From Hyphomicrobiales bacterium (GTDB lineage Bacteria > Pseudomonadota > Alphaproteobacteria > Rhizobiales > Xanthobacteraceae), in the NCBI GenBank assembly GCA_017305555.1, contig JAFKKM010000009.1, positions 124,001-188,000 of the forward strand: a DNA stretch of 64,000 nt, given 5' to 3'. Positions 16,208 to 27,462 of the stretch are shown here, in pieces (position 1 is the stretch's first letter; the number at the start of each line of letters is the position of its first letter). Position numbers and translations under genes: made by a program. The notes beneath the pieces were generated by a model, which had not been told where the DNA came from, made no database searches, and saw only the letters and a program-made list of their open reading frames with translations.

Positions 16208-17209
16208 GTGTCCAACGCCAAGCAAATACTCGCAATGATCCGCAGCCGTGCCGAAGGCGACGAGGATGCGTTCTACTCGATCGCGTTGCAGGTGGCTGCG
16301 TCGGAAGCGCGTCAGGGGCATCGCCAGATCGCGGACGAACTGCGCTCGGAGATCGATAAAGCCCGCGCGCGGGGCGGACGCGGCCAATCGGTCGCGATTC
16401 CGTTCGCCACGCCGCGTGGCAACCTGGAAGGTTTGCTTGAGCTGCGCCAGCCGCGCTTCAATCTGAAAGACGTCGTGCTGAATGACCGCCTGCTTGCCCG
16501 CATTGATGACGTGCTGCGTCAACAACGCAAGCGTGACTGGTTGAGAGAGCACGGCAAGACTCCGAATCGCCGTCTCCTGTTCGTTGGACCACCTGGCTCC
16601 GGCAAGACGATGTCTGCCGAAGCCGTGGCTGGCGAATTGCACCTGCCTCTTTTCGTCATCCGTCTGGAGTCCATGATCACGCGTTATATGGGCGAGACGG
16701 CAGCAAAGCTGCGCCTGATATTCGACGAGACAAGCAAACGCCGCGGCGTATATCTCTTCGATGAGTTCGACGCAGTCGGCGGCCGCCGAACTGCAAGCAA
16801 CGACGTTGCGGAGATGCGCCGTGTACTCAATTCCTTCCTGCAGTTTATGGAAGAAAGCAATTCAACGGACAGCATCATCATTTGCTCGACAAACCATCCC
16901 AAGCTGCTCGATCGCGCATTGCTGCGCCGATACGATCAGGTTCTGGAGTTCGATGCGCCGTCCTCGCAGCAAATCCGGCAACTCATCACTGCCAGTCTCG
17001 GCAAGATGACGATCGAAAAGCCGAACTGGACGTCAATCGTCCGGGCCTCAAAGCTTTTAAGCCAGTCCGAGATCGTCCGGGCAACCGACGATGCGGTGAA
17101 GACAGCCATTCTCGACGAGCGTATCCATTTGAGCACGGAAAACATTCTCGAACGCCTGCGCGAACGTCGTTCAATGCGCAATGCGTTCATGGAGTCGAAA
17201 GGCGCGTAA
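16208..17209 (+). CDS. AAA ATPase partner of the subtilisin-like protease
   Basis: A 333-aa single AAA module. Walker A is GPPGSGKT (127-134), Walker B is VYLFDEFD (D185, E186), sensor-1 asparagine is at N229 in CSTNHP, and arginine fingers are at R240/R241. The N-terminal 100 residues are a helical region unlike FtsH or ClpX. It starts with GTG at 16208, with GAGG upstream. Its stop lies 3 bp before the protease start. This two-gene arrangement, AAA ATPase plus S8 peptidase, is a recurring accessory cassette thought to act against phages; the ATPase would sense or remodel a target and license the protease. I infer the role from the pairing and from neighbouring mobile DNA. Confidence 0.85.
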   Translation: MSNAKQILAMIRSRAEGDEDAFYSIALQVAASEARQGHRQIADELRSEIDKARARGGRGQSVAIPFATPRGNLEGLLELRQPRFNLKDVVLNDRLLARIDDVLRQQRKRDWLREHGKTPNRRLLFVGPPGSGKTMSAEAVAGELHLPLFVIRLESMITRYMGETAAKLRLIFDETSKRRGVYLFDEFDAVGGRRTASNDVAEMRRVLNSFLQFMEESNSTDSIIICSTNHPKLLDRALLRRYDQVLEFDAPSSQQIRQLITASLGKMTIEKPNWTSIVRASKLLSQSEIVRATDDAVKTAILDERIHLSTENILERLRERRSMRNAFMESKGA

Positions 17210-17212
17210 TGA

Positions 17213-21350
<4,138 letters not shown>

Positions 21351-21429
21351 GAGCGCCTTACGGGTGCTCACGGCCGGCATGGGCCTGAAATGATGATCCC
21401 GTCAAACAAAGCGCGAAAGTCATCATTCC

Positions 21430-21560
21430 GCATGGCGCTACAGCAGCAGGATCGAGCGCCGCTTCCACGACGTCAATCACTTCCGCCGCATCACCACACG
21501 CTACGACAAGGCCCCGTGTTCACTTCACTTACACAATGTCGTCTACTTCGACGCAGCCAT
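21430..21560 (+). pseudogene. C-terminal remnant of an IS5-type transposase
   Basis: The plus frame reads YSSRIERRFHDVNHFRRITTRYDKA. The pattern RNRIERxFxxxKxFRRIATRYDK is the conserved C-terminal segment of IS5-family DDE transposases. The frame has no upstream catalytic region, so only a scar remains. Confidence 0.7.
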
Positions 21561-21615
21561 GAACTCGATGCGATGAATGTCGGTCCGACTTCGTCATCAT
21601 ATGCATTGAAGCGTC

Positions 21616-22119
21616 TCAATTGTCAGAGACTTGGCTCGGCAGCCGATATCCAACTTCAGGATCCAAAGCAATTTTTAGCGGATCATTGAGACTCCACCAT
21701 GTCAGATTCGACGTTCTAGCCTGAGAAGCCAAAAGACCATCGGCAGGCTTTTTACGTATGTAACAAATCAGCCATCCAAAGAAACGCTCCGCTGCTTCGA
21801 ATTCCTCCTCAGGAACGCTGCCACTCACGACCTCTGCAAACAGTTCGAGAAGAGTGTTTCTGACGGTCTCGGGCTTATAGCTCGTTGATAACGCGGCGAG
21901 CTCAGCCAGCATTGACGAGGGAATCTCGTCCACGCTCTGAAGGATTTTATTGATCTGACGGATATGGCCAGTTCGCCACTGTCGCCACATATCTTCGTCG
22001 TATCGAGGATCAAACTTCCACAGCGGCATCGTGTTAACGCGGCGCTGATCAAAACCGATTGCTGCTGCAAAGCCTTCAAGAAGATTTCGGATATCTGCGT
22101 GGCTCAACGTTTCGGACAT
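21616..22119 (-). CDS. Hypothetical protein, 167 aa
   Basis: I do not recognise the family. The start at 22119 (MSETLSHADIRN) is supported by GGGAAGA 5 bases upstream; the frame is open to 22185 but without support. The protein is soluble and helical (LLEGFAAAIGFDQRRVN, TVRNTLLELFAEVVSG, EFEAAERFFGWLICYI). No catalytic motif is evident. It stands alone between insertion-sequence remnants and the XRE gene, with more than 200 bp on either side, and may be cargo of the accessory region. Confidence 0.65.
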   Translation of the reverse strand: MSETLSHADIRNLLEGFAAAIGFDQRRVNTMPLWKFDPRYDEDMWRQWRTGHIRQINKILQSVDEIPSSMLAELAALSTSYKPETVRNTLLELFAEVVSGSVPEEEFEAAERFFGWLICYIRKKPADGLLASQARTSNLTWWSLNDPLKIALDPEVGYRLPSQVSDN

Positions 22120-22413
22120 TTTTCTTCCCGAGTTTCTGTTTCGGACCGAGCCTACTCGATTTGCTATACGCTCAGAAATGACCACGAACGCGAATTACCC
22201 CGCGCACAGTTCACCTTTCATCGCAAAACACTAGCCTTCTATCAAACGACCAGTGGACTTGATCGCAAGCTCATCGGGAAAAGTTACGACTAAGTCTGCA
22301 AGGATCAAGCTCTTCTCGCAGCATAAAGAACGGTGTTGCCGGAAAACTATGGACCTAAGATAGCTGGTCTCTGCGAGAGTTCGGGGAAACCGCCCCCATC
22401 ACCCTCTCCTCCG

Positions 22414-22692
22414 TTACTTCCTGAATCGGACACCTTCGCCTGAATTCTCACTGGCCGCAAAAAACTCGACGCCGTATTCGTCTTCGAGCACGCGCTGCAT
22501 CGCTTCGAGAACTTTGCGTCGGCGCGGATCCATCTTCTCACCGCTGTCTGTTTCTACGACGCTTACAGCTTGGCGGGTCACACCCGCCAAACCCGCCAGA
22601 GTGGCTTGGTCAACTCCGGCCAGAGCACGGCCTGCCCGTATCAGTCGCGGTGACGGCCAAACTTCAAATGATATTTGTATTTTCTTAACCAT
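22414..22692 (-). CDS. XRE-family HTH transcriptional regulator
   Basis: A 92-aa protein with a single helix-turn-helix (LIRAGRALAGVDQATLAGLAGVTRQAVSVVE), residues about 17-48, followed by a short acidic tail (EDEYGVEFFAASENSGEGVRF). This compact build, with an R-A-x-L-G-x-x-Q-x-x-L-A core, is frequent in regulators of mobile-element and defence operons. It is divergent from the HNH gene, and the 88 bp between the starts contains a near-perfect 13-bp palindrome plus a half-copy. It probably represses both itself and the rightward operon. Confidence 0.85.
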   Translation of the reverse strand: MVKKIQISFEVWPSPRLIRAGRALAGVDQATLAGLAGVTRQAVSVVETDSGEKMDPRRRKVLEAMQRVLEDEYGVEFFAASENSGEGVRFRK

Positions 22693-22706
22693 ATGAGGAT
22701 TATCGC

Positions 22707-22765
22707 TGGAATTATTCCATTGATCTATTGATTTCCCGCTCTATTTCGCTGACATTATTCCAGTG
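22707..22765. promoter_or_regulatory. Putative operator pair of the XRE regulator
   Basis: TGGAATTATTCCA (22707-22719) is a palindrome except for its central base. ATTATTCCAGTG recurs at 22754-22765, 46 bases further, just before the HNH start. Both lie in the divergent promoter region. This is inference from symmetry and repetition. Confidence 0.5.
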
Positions 22766-22780
22766 AATGGAGCCTTCAGC

Positions 22781-23122
22781 ATGACCTACCACAAATACAT
22801 CATGAGTCGGCAGTGGCGCGAACACCCGGCGCGGCTGGCGGAGCTGGCGGCGTCGGGCTTTCGGTGCCGGCTTTGCAATGATGACGGTTCGGAGAGCCCG
22901 CTCGAGGTCCATCATCGCACCTACGCCAATCTGTTCAACGAAGAGGCGGGCGATCTGACGACGCTGTGTCGCTGCTGTCATCGCGTGGTGACCGATCATC
23001 AGCGGCGGCTTCGCTACGCAGATGTGCCTCCCAAAATCGTCGACGTGAAGCTGGCGCTGGATAATGCGGCGCCGTTGTTCGACCCCACCTTCAAAGATTT
23101 GGAGTTTCGTCATGTCCGTTGA
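22781..23122 (+). CDS. HNH-like zinc protein heading the XRE-controlled operon
   Basis: A 113-aa protein with two CxxC knuckles around a histidine pair: FRCRLC, then PLEVHHRTYANLFNEEAGDLTTLCRCCHRVV. This is the HNH endonuclease layout (C-x2-C, HH, N, C-x2-C-H) used by McrA-type and phage HNH proteins. The ATG at 22781 is chosen because GGAG lies 8 bases upstream; a GTG at 22763 is also in frame. Its last 11 bases overlap the next gene. It could cut or bind DNA. No extra specificity domain is present, so partners from the same operon may be required. Confidence 0.78.
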   Translation: MTYHKYIMSRQWREHPARLAELAASGFRCRLCNDDGSESPLEVHHRTYANLFNEEAGDLTTLCRCCHRVVTDHQRRLRYADVPPKIVDVKLALDNAAPLFDPTFKDLEFRHVR

Positions 23123-23681
23123 ACGTCTTCGCGTGCGCCTGACCGGCGAGCGGCCGCTGTTGATGCACAGTTCGCGCCTCGCCGATCCGCTGGAACAGAT
23201 CAAGGCCGATCTCGATCGGTTGACGAAGAAGCGCGACAAGACGCTGGCCGATCATGAGCAGATCGCCAAGATCGAGTGGCATGGCGGCCTGTGGCTGCAC
23301 GACGGCAGACCCTGCATCCCGAGCGAGGCTATCGAGTCCGCCTTCATCGCGTCGGCGAAGACTCGGCGAAAAGGCAAGAATGCGAAAGCCGGTTTTGCCT
23401 GCATCGGCTCGCCGTTGCTCCAGTACGATGGACCTTGCGATCTGGCGAAGCTGTGGGACGACAAGACGTTCCGGCTGCGGTTCGCGGTCAATGTGAACGA
23501 CGCCAAGGTGATGCGCACGCGGCCGCGCTTCCCGGACTGGCATGTCATCACCGACATCGAGTTCCTGCCGAGTCTCCTCAATTCGCACGAAGTCATCGAG
23601 ATCCTCGAGATCGCCGGCATGCGGGAGGGGCTCGGCGACTGGCGGCCGAAGTTCGGCAAGTTCTCGGTCAAGCTGGAATAG
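23112..23681 (+). CDS. Uncharacterised 189-aa mobile-element protein
   Basis: The protein opens with RLRVRLTGERPLLMHSSRLADPLEQI, then a charged helix, and contains WHGGLWLHDGRPCIPSEAIESAF and the C-terminal GLGDWRPKFGKFSVKLE. Proteins of this pattern occur in phages and genomic islands without assigned function. The combination of an N-terminal strand, a PCIPSEAIESAF element and a glycine-containing C-terminal loop is faintly like RAMP/Cas7-type RNA-binding folds; this is speculation from pattern only. The start at 23112 has GGAG 7 bases upstream and overlaps the HNH stop by 11 bp, so the products are coupled. Confidence 0.72.
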   Translation: MSVERLRVRLTGERPLLMHSSRLADPLEQIKADLDRLTKKRDKTLADHEQIAKIEWHGGLWLHDGRPCIPSEAIESAFIASAKTRRKGKNAKAGFACIGSPLLQYDGPCDLAKLWDDKTFRLRFAVNVNDAKVMRTRPRFPDWHVITDIEFLPSLLNSHEVIEILEIAGMREGLGDWRPKFGKFSVKLE

Positions 23682-23698
23682 AATCCGGCGCGCCGTAG

Positions 23699-23748
23699 GC
23701 GTGGCGGGGCGTGGCCCGATGAGGCATCGCGTGGCCCCGCGTGGCAAG
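23699..23748 (+). repeat. 10-bp phased repeat, four GCGTGGC copies
   Basis: GCGTGGC occurs exactly at 23699, 23709, 23729 and 23739. The unit in between (23719-23728, ATGAGGCATC) is diverged. The period is 10 bp, about one helical turn. It lies in the 171-bp gap between the 189-aa gene and the 195-aa gene. It could be a protein-binding array or an iteron-like element. Confidence 0.6.
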
Positions 23749-23852
23749 GCGAGAGCTCCCTGACAGGAACTGCTCCTCCCCTCACAACAACCGACCCATC
23801 CCTCGCAGGGATCAACGCGCAGAACCGTCTGCGCGAACAGGAGAGTATTGTC

Positions 23853-24440
23853 ATGCGTCAGACCACGGACGACACCACCATCACCGACTTGCCCGATCCG
23901 CATTGCGGTGGCGACCTGACCAAGCTGCTGCGGCAACACAACAGCGCCTCGGCCATCAGGTCCACGCCGTGGCCCTTTCGTGCTGCGGATGCCCCGCCGC
24001 TGGCGTGGTGGCGCATGTTGCCCGCGGATAAGTTCCGTGATGCCGAGCACCTGCTGCTCCGCGCCACGCTGGACAAGGTTGCCGTTCTGCGCGGCAAGAG
24101 CTGGATTGCGGCGTTGCGCGGCGACGCCGCCGCCAGCATCGCCGTGGCGCTGTCGTTGATGCCGATCGGCACCGCAACGCTCGAGGTCGACATCGCCATG
24201 ACAGCGGTGCTGGCGAGCGCGCTCGACGGCGACGCGGCCACCGCCCTCATGCTGTCGCACGTGCTTGGCCGTGCGGCCCTCGATCATCCGTTCGCGACCG
24301 AACTCGCGGCATCGTGGCTGGCGCACAATCTGCGGCATTCGCTGGATCGGCGCCGGTTCAGCCAGGCCGAAGCCGCAATGTGGAAAGCGCTGCGGGCCTT
24401 GGATGCGACCAGCGCCACGCACGCGGGAGATCGCGCATGA
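23853..24440 (+). CDS. Hypothetical 195-aa helical protein
   Basis: No family is recognised. After a polar, threonine-rich N-terminus it has PLAWWRMLPADKFRDAEHLLLRATLDKVAVLRGKSWIAAL and alanine-rich helices (ASIAVALSLMPIG, DIAMTAVLASALDGDAATALMLSHVLGRAAL). It is probably an all-helical soluble scaffold rather than a membrane protein, since charges interrupt each segment. The ATG at 23853 follows GGAGAG. The stop overlaps the metallophosphoesterase start by 4 bp (ATGA), so it belongs to the operon. Repeated pairing with the phosphoesterase and AAA+ genes would support a complex. Confidence 0.68.
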   Translation: MRQTTDDTTITDLPDPHCGGDLTKLLRQHNSASAIRSTPWPFRAADAPPLAWWRMLPADKFRDAEHLLLRATLDKVAVLRGKSWIAALRGDAAASIAVALSLMPIGTATLEVDIAMTAVLASALDGDAATALMLSHVLGRAALDHPFATELAASWLAHNLRHSLDRRRFSQAEAAMWKALRALDATSATHAGDRA

Positions 24441-25207
24441 AACTCCAGATCTTCTCCGACCTGCATCTGGATGTGGCCCCGCTCAAGCCGATCACGATTG
24501 CCGAGAGCGTCGATGTGGTGGCCGTCGCTGGCGACACCTGCGAGGGGGCGGTGCAAGCGTTCGAGCATCTGCGGCGGATCGTGCCGGTAACCATCCCGAT
24601 CGTGATGGTGATGGGCAACCATGAGTACTACCGCCGCTTTGTGCCGAACGAACTGGCGCTGGCCCGGCAACAGGCGCCGTCGTTCAACATCAACTTGTTG
24701 GAGAACGACAGCGTCACGATCGGCGGCGTGCGGTTCCTGGGCGCCACGTTATGGACCGATTATGCGGCGTTCGGTGCGGCCAATGTCGCCGGTGTTATGG
24801 AGGCCTGCACCCGCGCGATGAACGACCACCGCTTGATCGGATGGCGCAAGGAGCCCTGGTTGCGGTTCCGGCCGCAGGAAGCGGGCCTGTTGCATCACCA
24901 GTCAAAGACATTCCTCACCGAAACGCTGATGACGCCGTTCGAAGGGCCGACGGTGGTGGTGACCCATCACGCGCCGCACTGGAACTCGGTGCTTCCGCGC
25001 TACCAGAACGACCCGGTGACCGGTGCTTTCGTCTCCGATCTCTCCACTCTGATCGAGACACACCAGCCCAGTCTCTGGATCCACGGCCATGTCCATAACT
25101 CAAGCGATTACCGCGTCGCCAAGACGCGGGTGGTTGCGAACCCGCACGGCTACGGCGCCGAGAACGTGGGGTTCAACGGCCAATTGATCATCGAGCCTGA
25201 TCCGTGA
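24437..25207 (+). CDS. Calcineurin-like metallophosphoesterase
   Basis: A 256-aa protein with all phosphoesterase motifs: FSDLHLD (D8, H10), GDTCEG (D33), GNHEYYRR (N61, H62), VTHHAPHW and the C-terminal GHVHNS. The family hydrolyses phosphomonoesters or diesters with two metal ions and includes nucleases and cyclic-nucleotide phosphodiesterases. The ATG at 24437 overlaps the preceding stop (ATGA). The C-terminal RVVANPHGYG element is common in bacterial single-domain members of the UDP-sugar or DNA type. Within this operon a nucleic-acid or signal-nucleotide substrate is plausible but not shown. Confidence 0.88.
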   Translation: MKLQIFSDLHLDVAPLKPITIAESVDVVAVAGDTCEGAVQAFEHLRRIVPVTIPIVMVMGNHEYYRRFVPNELALARQQAPSFNINLLENDSVTIGGVRFLGATLWTDYAAFGAANVAGVMEACTRAMNDHRLIGWRKEPWLRFRPQEAGLLHHQSKTFLTETLMTPFEGPTVVVTHHAPHWNSVLPRYQNDPVTGAFVSDLSTLIETHQPSLWIHGHVHNSSDYRVAKTRVVANPHGYGAENVGFNGQLIIEPDP

Positions 25208-25278
25208 CGCTGCCGCTGCCGACCGCGCCAATCGCTCATTCCACTGCTCACTCTCCTCCTCAGTTCGTAGGTGCCTTC

Positions 25279-25683
25279 ATGCTGACGCAACTCTACCCCT
25301 TTCTCGATCCGATCCACATCAACGCCGATCTGGTGCGGCGGCTTCGCATGCTCGCCGATGACGCCGCGCGGCTGCAGCAAACGCGCTCGGTCTCGTCGGT
25401 GCTGCTGCAGTCGGCGCCGCGCATCGATGAGTGGCTCATCGCGCAGACCCCCGCGGGTCTGCAATTGATCGGCGACATCAGCGGCCATCCGCAGCTGGGC
25501 GACCGGATGGCGGTGACCTCTCCGCTGTGGTTCGCCGATCCGGACGGCCGATGGGTTCGTACGCTCTCGCGGTTTTATCGCATCGGAGCGCCGGCCGATC
25601 CCGACACCATGCGCCAAGTGCTGACCAGCATGGCGGAGACCTACGCCACCGAGGACGACGCCAACTCGGAGGGCACGGCATGA
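25279..25683 (+). CDS. Hypothetical 134-aa protein of the same operon
   Basis: The protein reads LTQLYPFLDPIHINADLVRRLRMLADDAARL, then TPAGLQLIGDISGHPQLGDRMAVTSPLWFADPDGRWVRTLSRFYRIG. It is mixed alpha/beta and acidic at the C-terminus. I do not know the family. The frame is open from a GTG at 25204 that overlaps the phosphoesterase stop, but the ATG at 25279 gives a start typical of soluble proteins and avoids a proline-rich leader; either is possible. Its stop overlaps the AAA+ start by 4 bp. It may be a small accessory subunit. Confidence 0.65.
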   Translation: MLTQLYPFLDPIHINADLVRRLRMLADDAARLQQTRSVSSVLLQSAPRIDEWLIAQTPAGLQLIGDISGHPQLGDRMAVTSPLWFADPDGRWVRTLSRFYRIGAPADPDTMRQVLTSMAETYATEDDANSEGTA

Positions 25684-27278
25684 GCACCGAATCCACCACC
25701 GGCGAGATCGACGACACGGAAGTGCCGGCGATCGCGGCCGACGAGATCACCACCGGAGCCGCCGCCGATTCCTCGGAAGACGACGAGCGGCTCAAGACTT
25801 TGCCGCGCCTGCTGCGTTACGCGATGTTGGTCTCGACCATGGCGCCGCACATCGATCAGCGGCTCGCGGCCGAGATCGGCGAGGTCTGTCCCGACCTTGC
25901 GCTCACGACCGGCTGGCTGGCCGGCCGCGAAACCGAATCCGATGAGGAACTTGCCACCGATCAGGGCCTGCTGCTTGCCGCCGAACTTGATCGCCTCGCG
26001 GTCAGCGAGGATCGGAGCGATCTGCGCTCGCTGGCCGATTGCGTGCGGCTGCTGTCGCTTCCCCTCCCGACCGATCTGGACCATTTTGGCGAGCATAAGC
26101 GCGTGGCCAAGAGCCTCCTGATGGCGTTGCGCGGTCTTGCGGGCAAAAACCATGACGATAAGCTGCGCGCGAGTCTTGAGCAGTTTTGCTACGGCTGGGC
26201 CGCCCTTCCCGCCTGCGGGCACATGTTGGATCGGCATGACCGATCCGCCGCCTATGTCGCCGATCGTATCGGCTCGTGGATGGCGGAGCGTCGCGTGGCG
26301 GCAGCCGAGGCCGAAATCTGGAACAGCTTGCATCGACGGGCCGAGCGCGAAAAAGAAACGAGCCAAAAGAAGGAAGACGACAACACCAAGCAGTCGCCCG
26401 AACCTGTTCCGGAAGATCATCTCGTCGTCGTCCGGCTCGACAACATCCAGATGAAGAACATCAAGCTCAAGGACATCCTTGGGCCGCTGAAGAGTGTCAT
26501 CAACACCGCGTTGCCGCTGGTGAAGCCGCCGCCGTTGCACGAGGTGCGCAGCACGCTGCTGTTTGAGTTCCCGTACGCCGCCGACGTTATCGACTTCGTG
26601 CTCGCCGATCTCGTGGGTTGCACCACGGTGCGGCTGCGACCGCTGCTTCTGGTCGGCGATCCCGGCGGCGGTAAGTCGCGCTTTGCTCGCCGGCTCGGCG
26701 AAGTGCTCGGTCTCGGCGTCTGGCGCACCGACGCATCGCGCGCTGACGGCTCCGTGTTCGGCGGCACCGACCGGCGCTGGTACTCGGCCGAACCGTGCCA
26801 TCCTTTTTTGGCGATCGGCCAGACCAAACACGCCAATCCCCTGGTTCTGCTTGACGAGTTGGAGAAGGCCGGAACGCGCAACGACTATGGCCGGCTGTGG
26901 GATTGCCTGCTCGGCTTCCTCGAACCGGAGACCAACGCCCGCTATCCCGATCCGGCGCTCCAGGTGACGCTCGATCTCAGCCAAGTCAGCTATGTGGCGA
27001 CCGCCAACGCGCTCGATCCGCTGCCGTCCCCGATCCGCGATCGATTCCGGGTGATCAACTTCCCGAAACCGGCTGCCTCCGATCTCGACGCGCTGCTGCC
27101 GGCCGTCACCGCCGATCTCGCCAACGAGCGCAATCTCGACCGGCGCTGGATCGTTCCTCTTGATGGCGTCGAACGCGAGGCCGTCGCCGCGCACTGGCGC
27201 GGCGGTTCGGTGCGTCGTTTGCGCCGCCTCGTCGAGGCCATCCTGCGCGAACGGGATCGCACCGCATCGCGGAACTGA
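25680..27278 (+). CDS. AAA+ ATPase (Lon/MoxR-like) with long helical N-terminus
   Basis: A 532-aa protein. Residues 35-215 are helical, 218-245 charged and flexible, and a single AAA+ domain starts around 285. Walker A is GDPGGGKS (326-333), Walker B is LVLLDELEKA (D392, E393), sensor-1 is in SYVATANALD, and arginine fingers are in PSPIRDRF. The segment DELEKA and the PLPSPIRDR pattern resemble Lon-protease ATPases, but no protease domain or Ser-Lys dyad follows. It would be the energy-using member of the operon, possibly remodelling nucleic-acid complexes made by the HNH and phosphoesterase proteins. The ATG at 25680 overlaps the preceding stop. Confidence 0.85.
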   Translation: MSTESTTGEIDDTEVPAIAADEITTGAAADSSEDDERLKTLPRLLRYAMLVSTMAPHIDQRLAAEIGEVCPDLALTTGWLAGRETESDEELATDQGLLLAAELDRLAVSEDRSDLRSLADCVRLLSLPLPTDLDHFGEHKRVAKSLLMALRGLAGKNHDDKLRASLEQFCYGWAALPACGHMLDRHDRSAAYVADRIGSWMAERRVAAAEAEIWNSLHRRAEREKETSQKKEDDNTKQSPEPVPEDHLVVVRLDNIQMKNIKLKDILGPLKSVINTALPLVKPPPLHEVRSTLLFEFPYAADVIDFVLADLVGCTTVRLRPLLLVGDPGGGKSRFARRLGEVLGLGVWRTDASRADGSVFGGTDRRWYSAEPCHPFLAIGQTKHANPLVLLDELEKAGTRNDYGRLWDCLLGFLEPETNARYPDPALQVTLDLSQVSYVATANALDPLPSPIRDRFRVINFPKPAASDLDALLPAVTADLANERNLDRRWIVPLDGVEREAVAAHWRGGSVRRLRRLVEAILRERDRTASRN

Positions 27279-27462
27279 GGAGAGCACAATCGTGACCAAC
27301 TGCTTGATGAGATTCTCGTCCGGCCTGCCCCGGCGCGCCGCGACAAGGCACGCCGTAGCGCCAAACGAGGTCGCATCGTTGGAGGTGTTGTCTTGCGAGG
27401 CCGCAGGACACGGCCTCTCGGGGAGGATGACATCATCGATTGAGAACCATCACACGACCGGG

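Noticed and set aside
23699-23748. Short regular repeats considered as a CRISPR array
   Set aside because: Units are 10 bp and contiguous, with no 25-40 bp spacers and no cas genes nearby.
23091-24422. A 443-codon frame on the minus strand opposite the XRE-controlled operon
   Set aside because: Antisense shadow in GC-rich DNA. The plus-strand genes show coupled starts and recognisable motifs, while the reverse translation is compositionally odd and has no ribosome site.
25641-27299. A 552-codon minus-strand frame opposite the AAA+ gene
   Set aside because: It mirrors the AAA+ gene. The Walker motifs on the plus strand establish the real coding sense.
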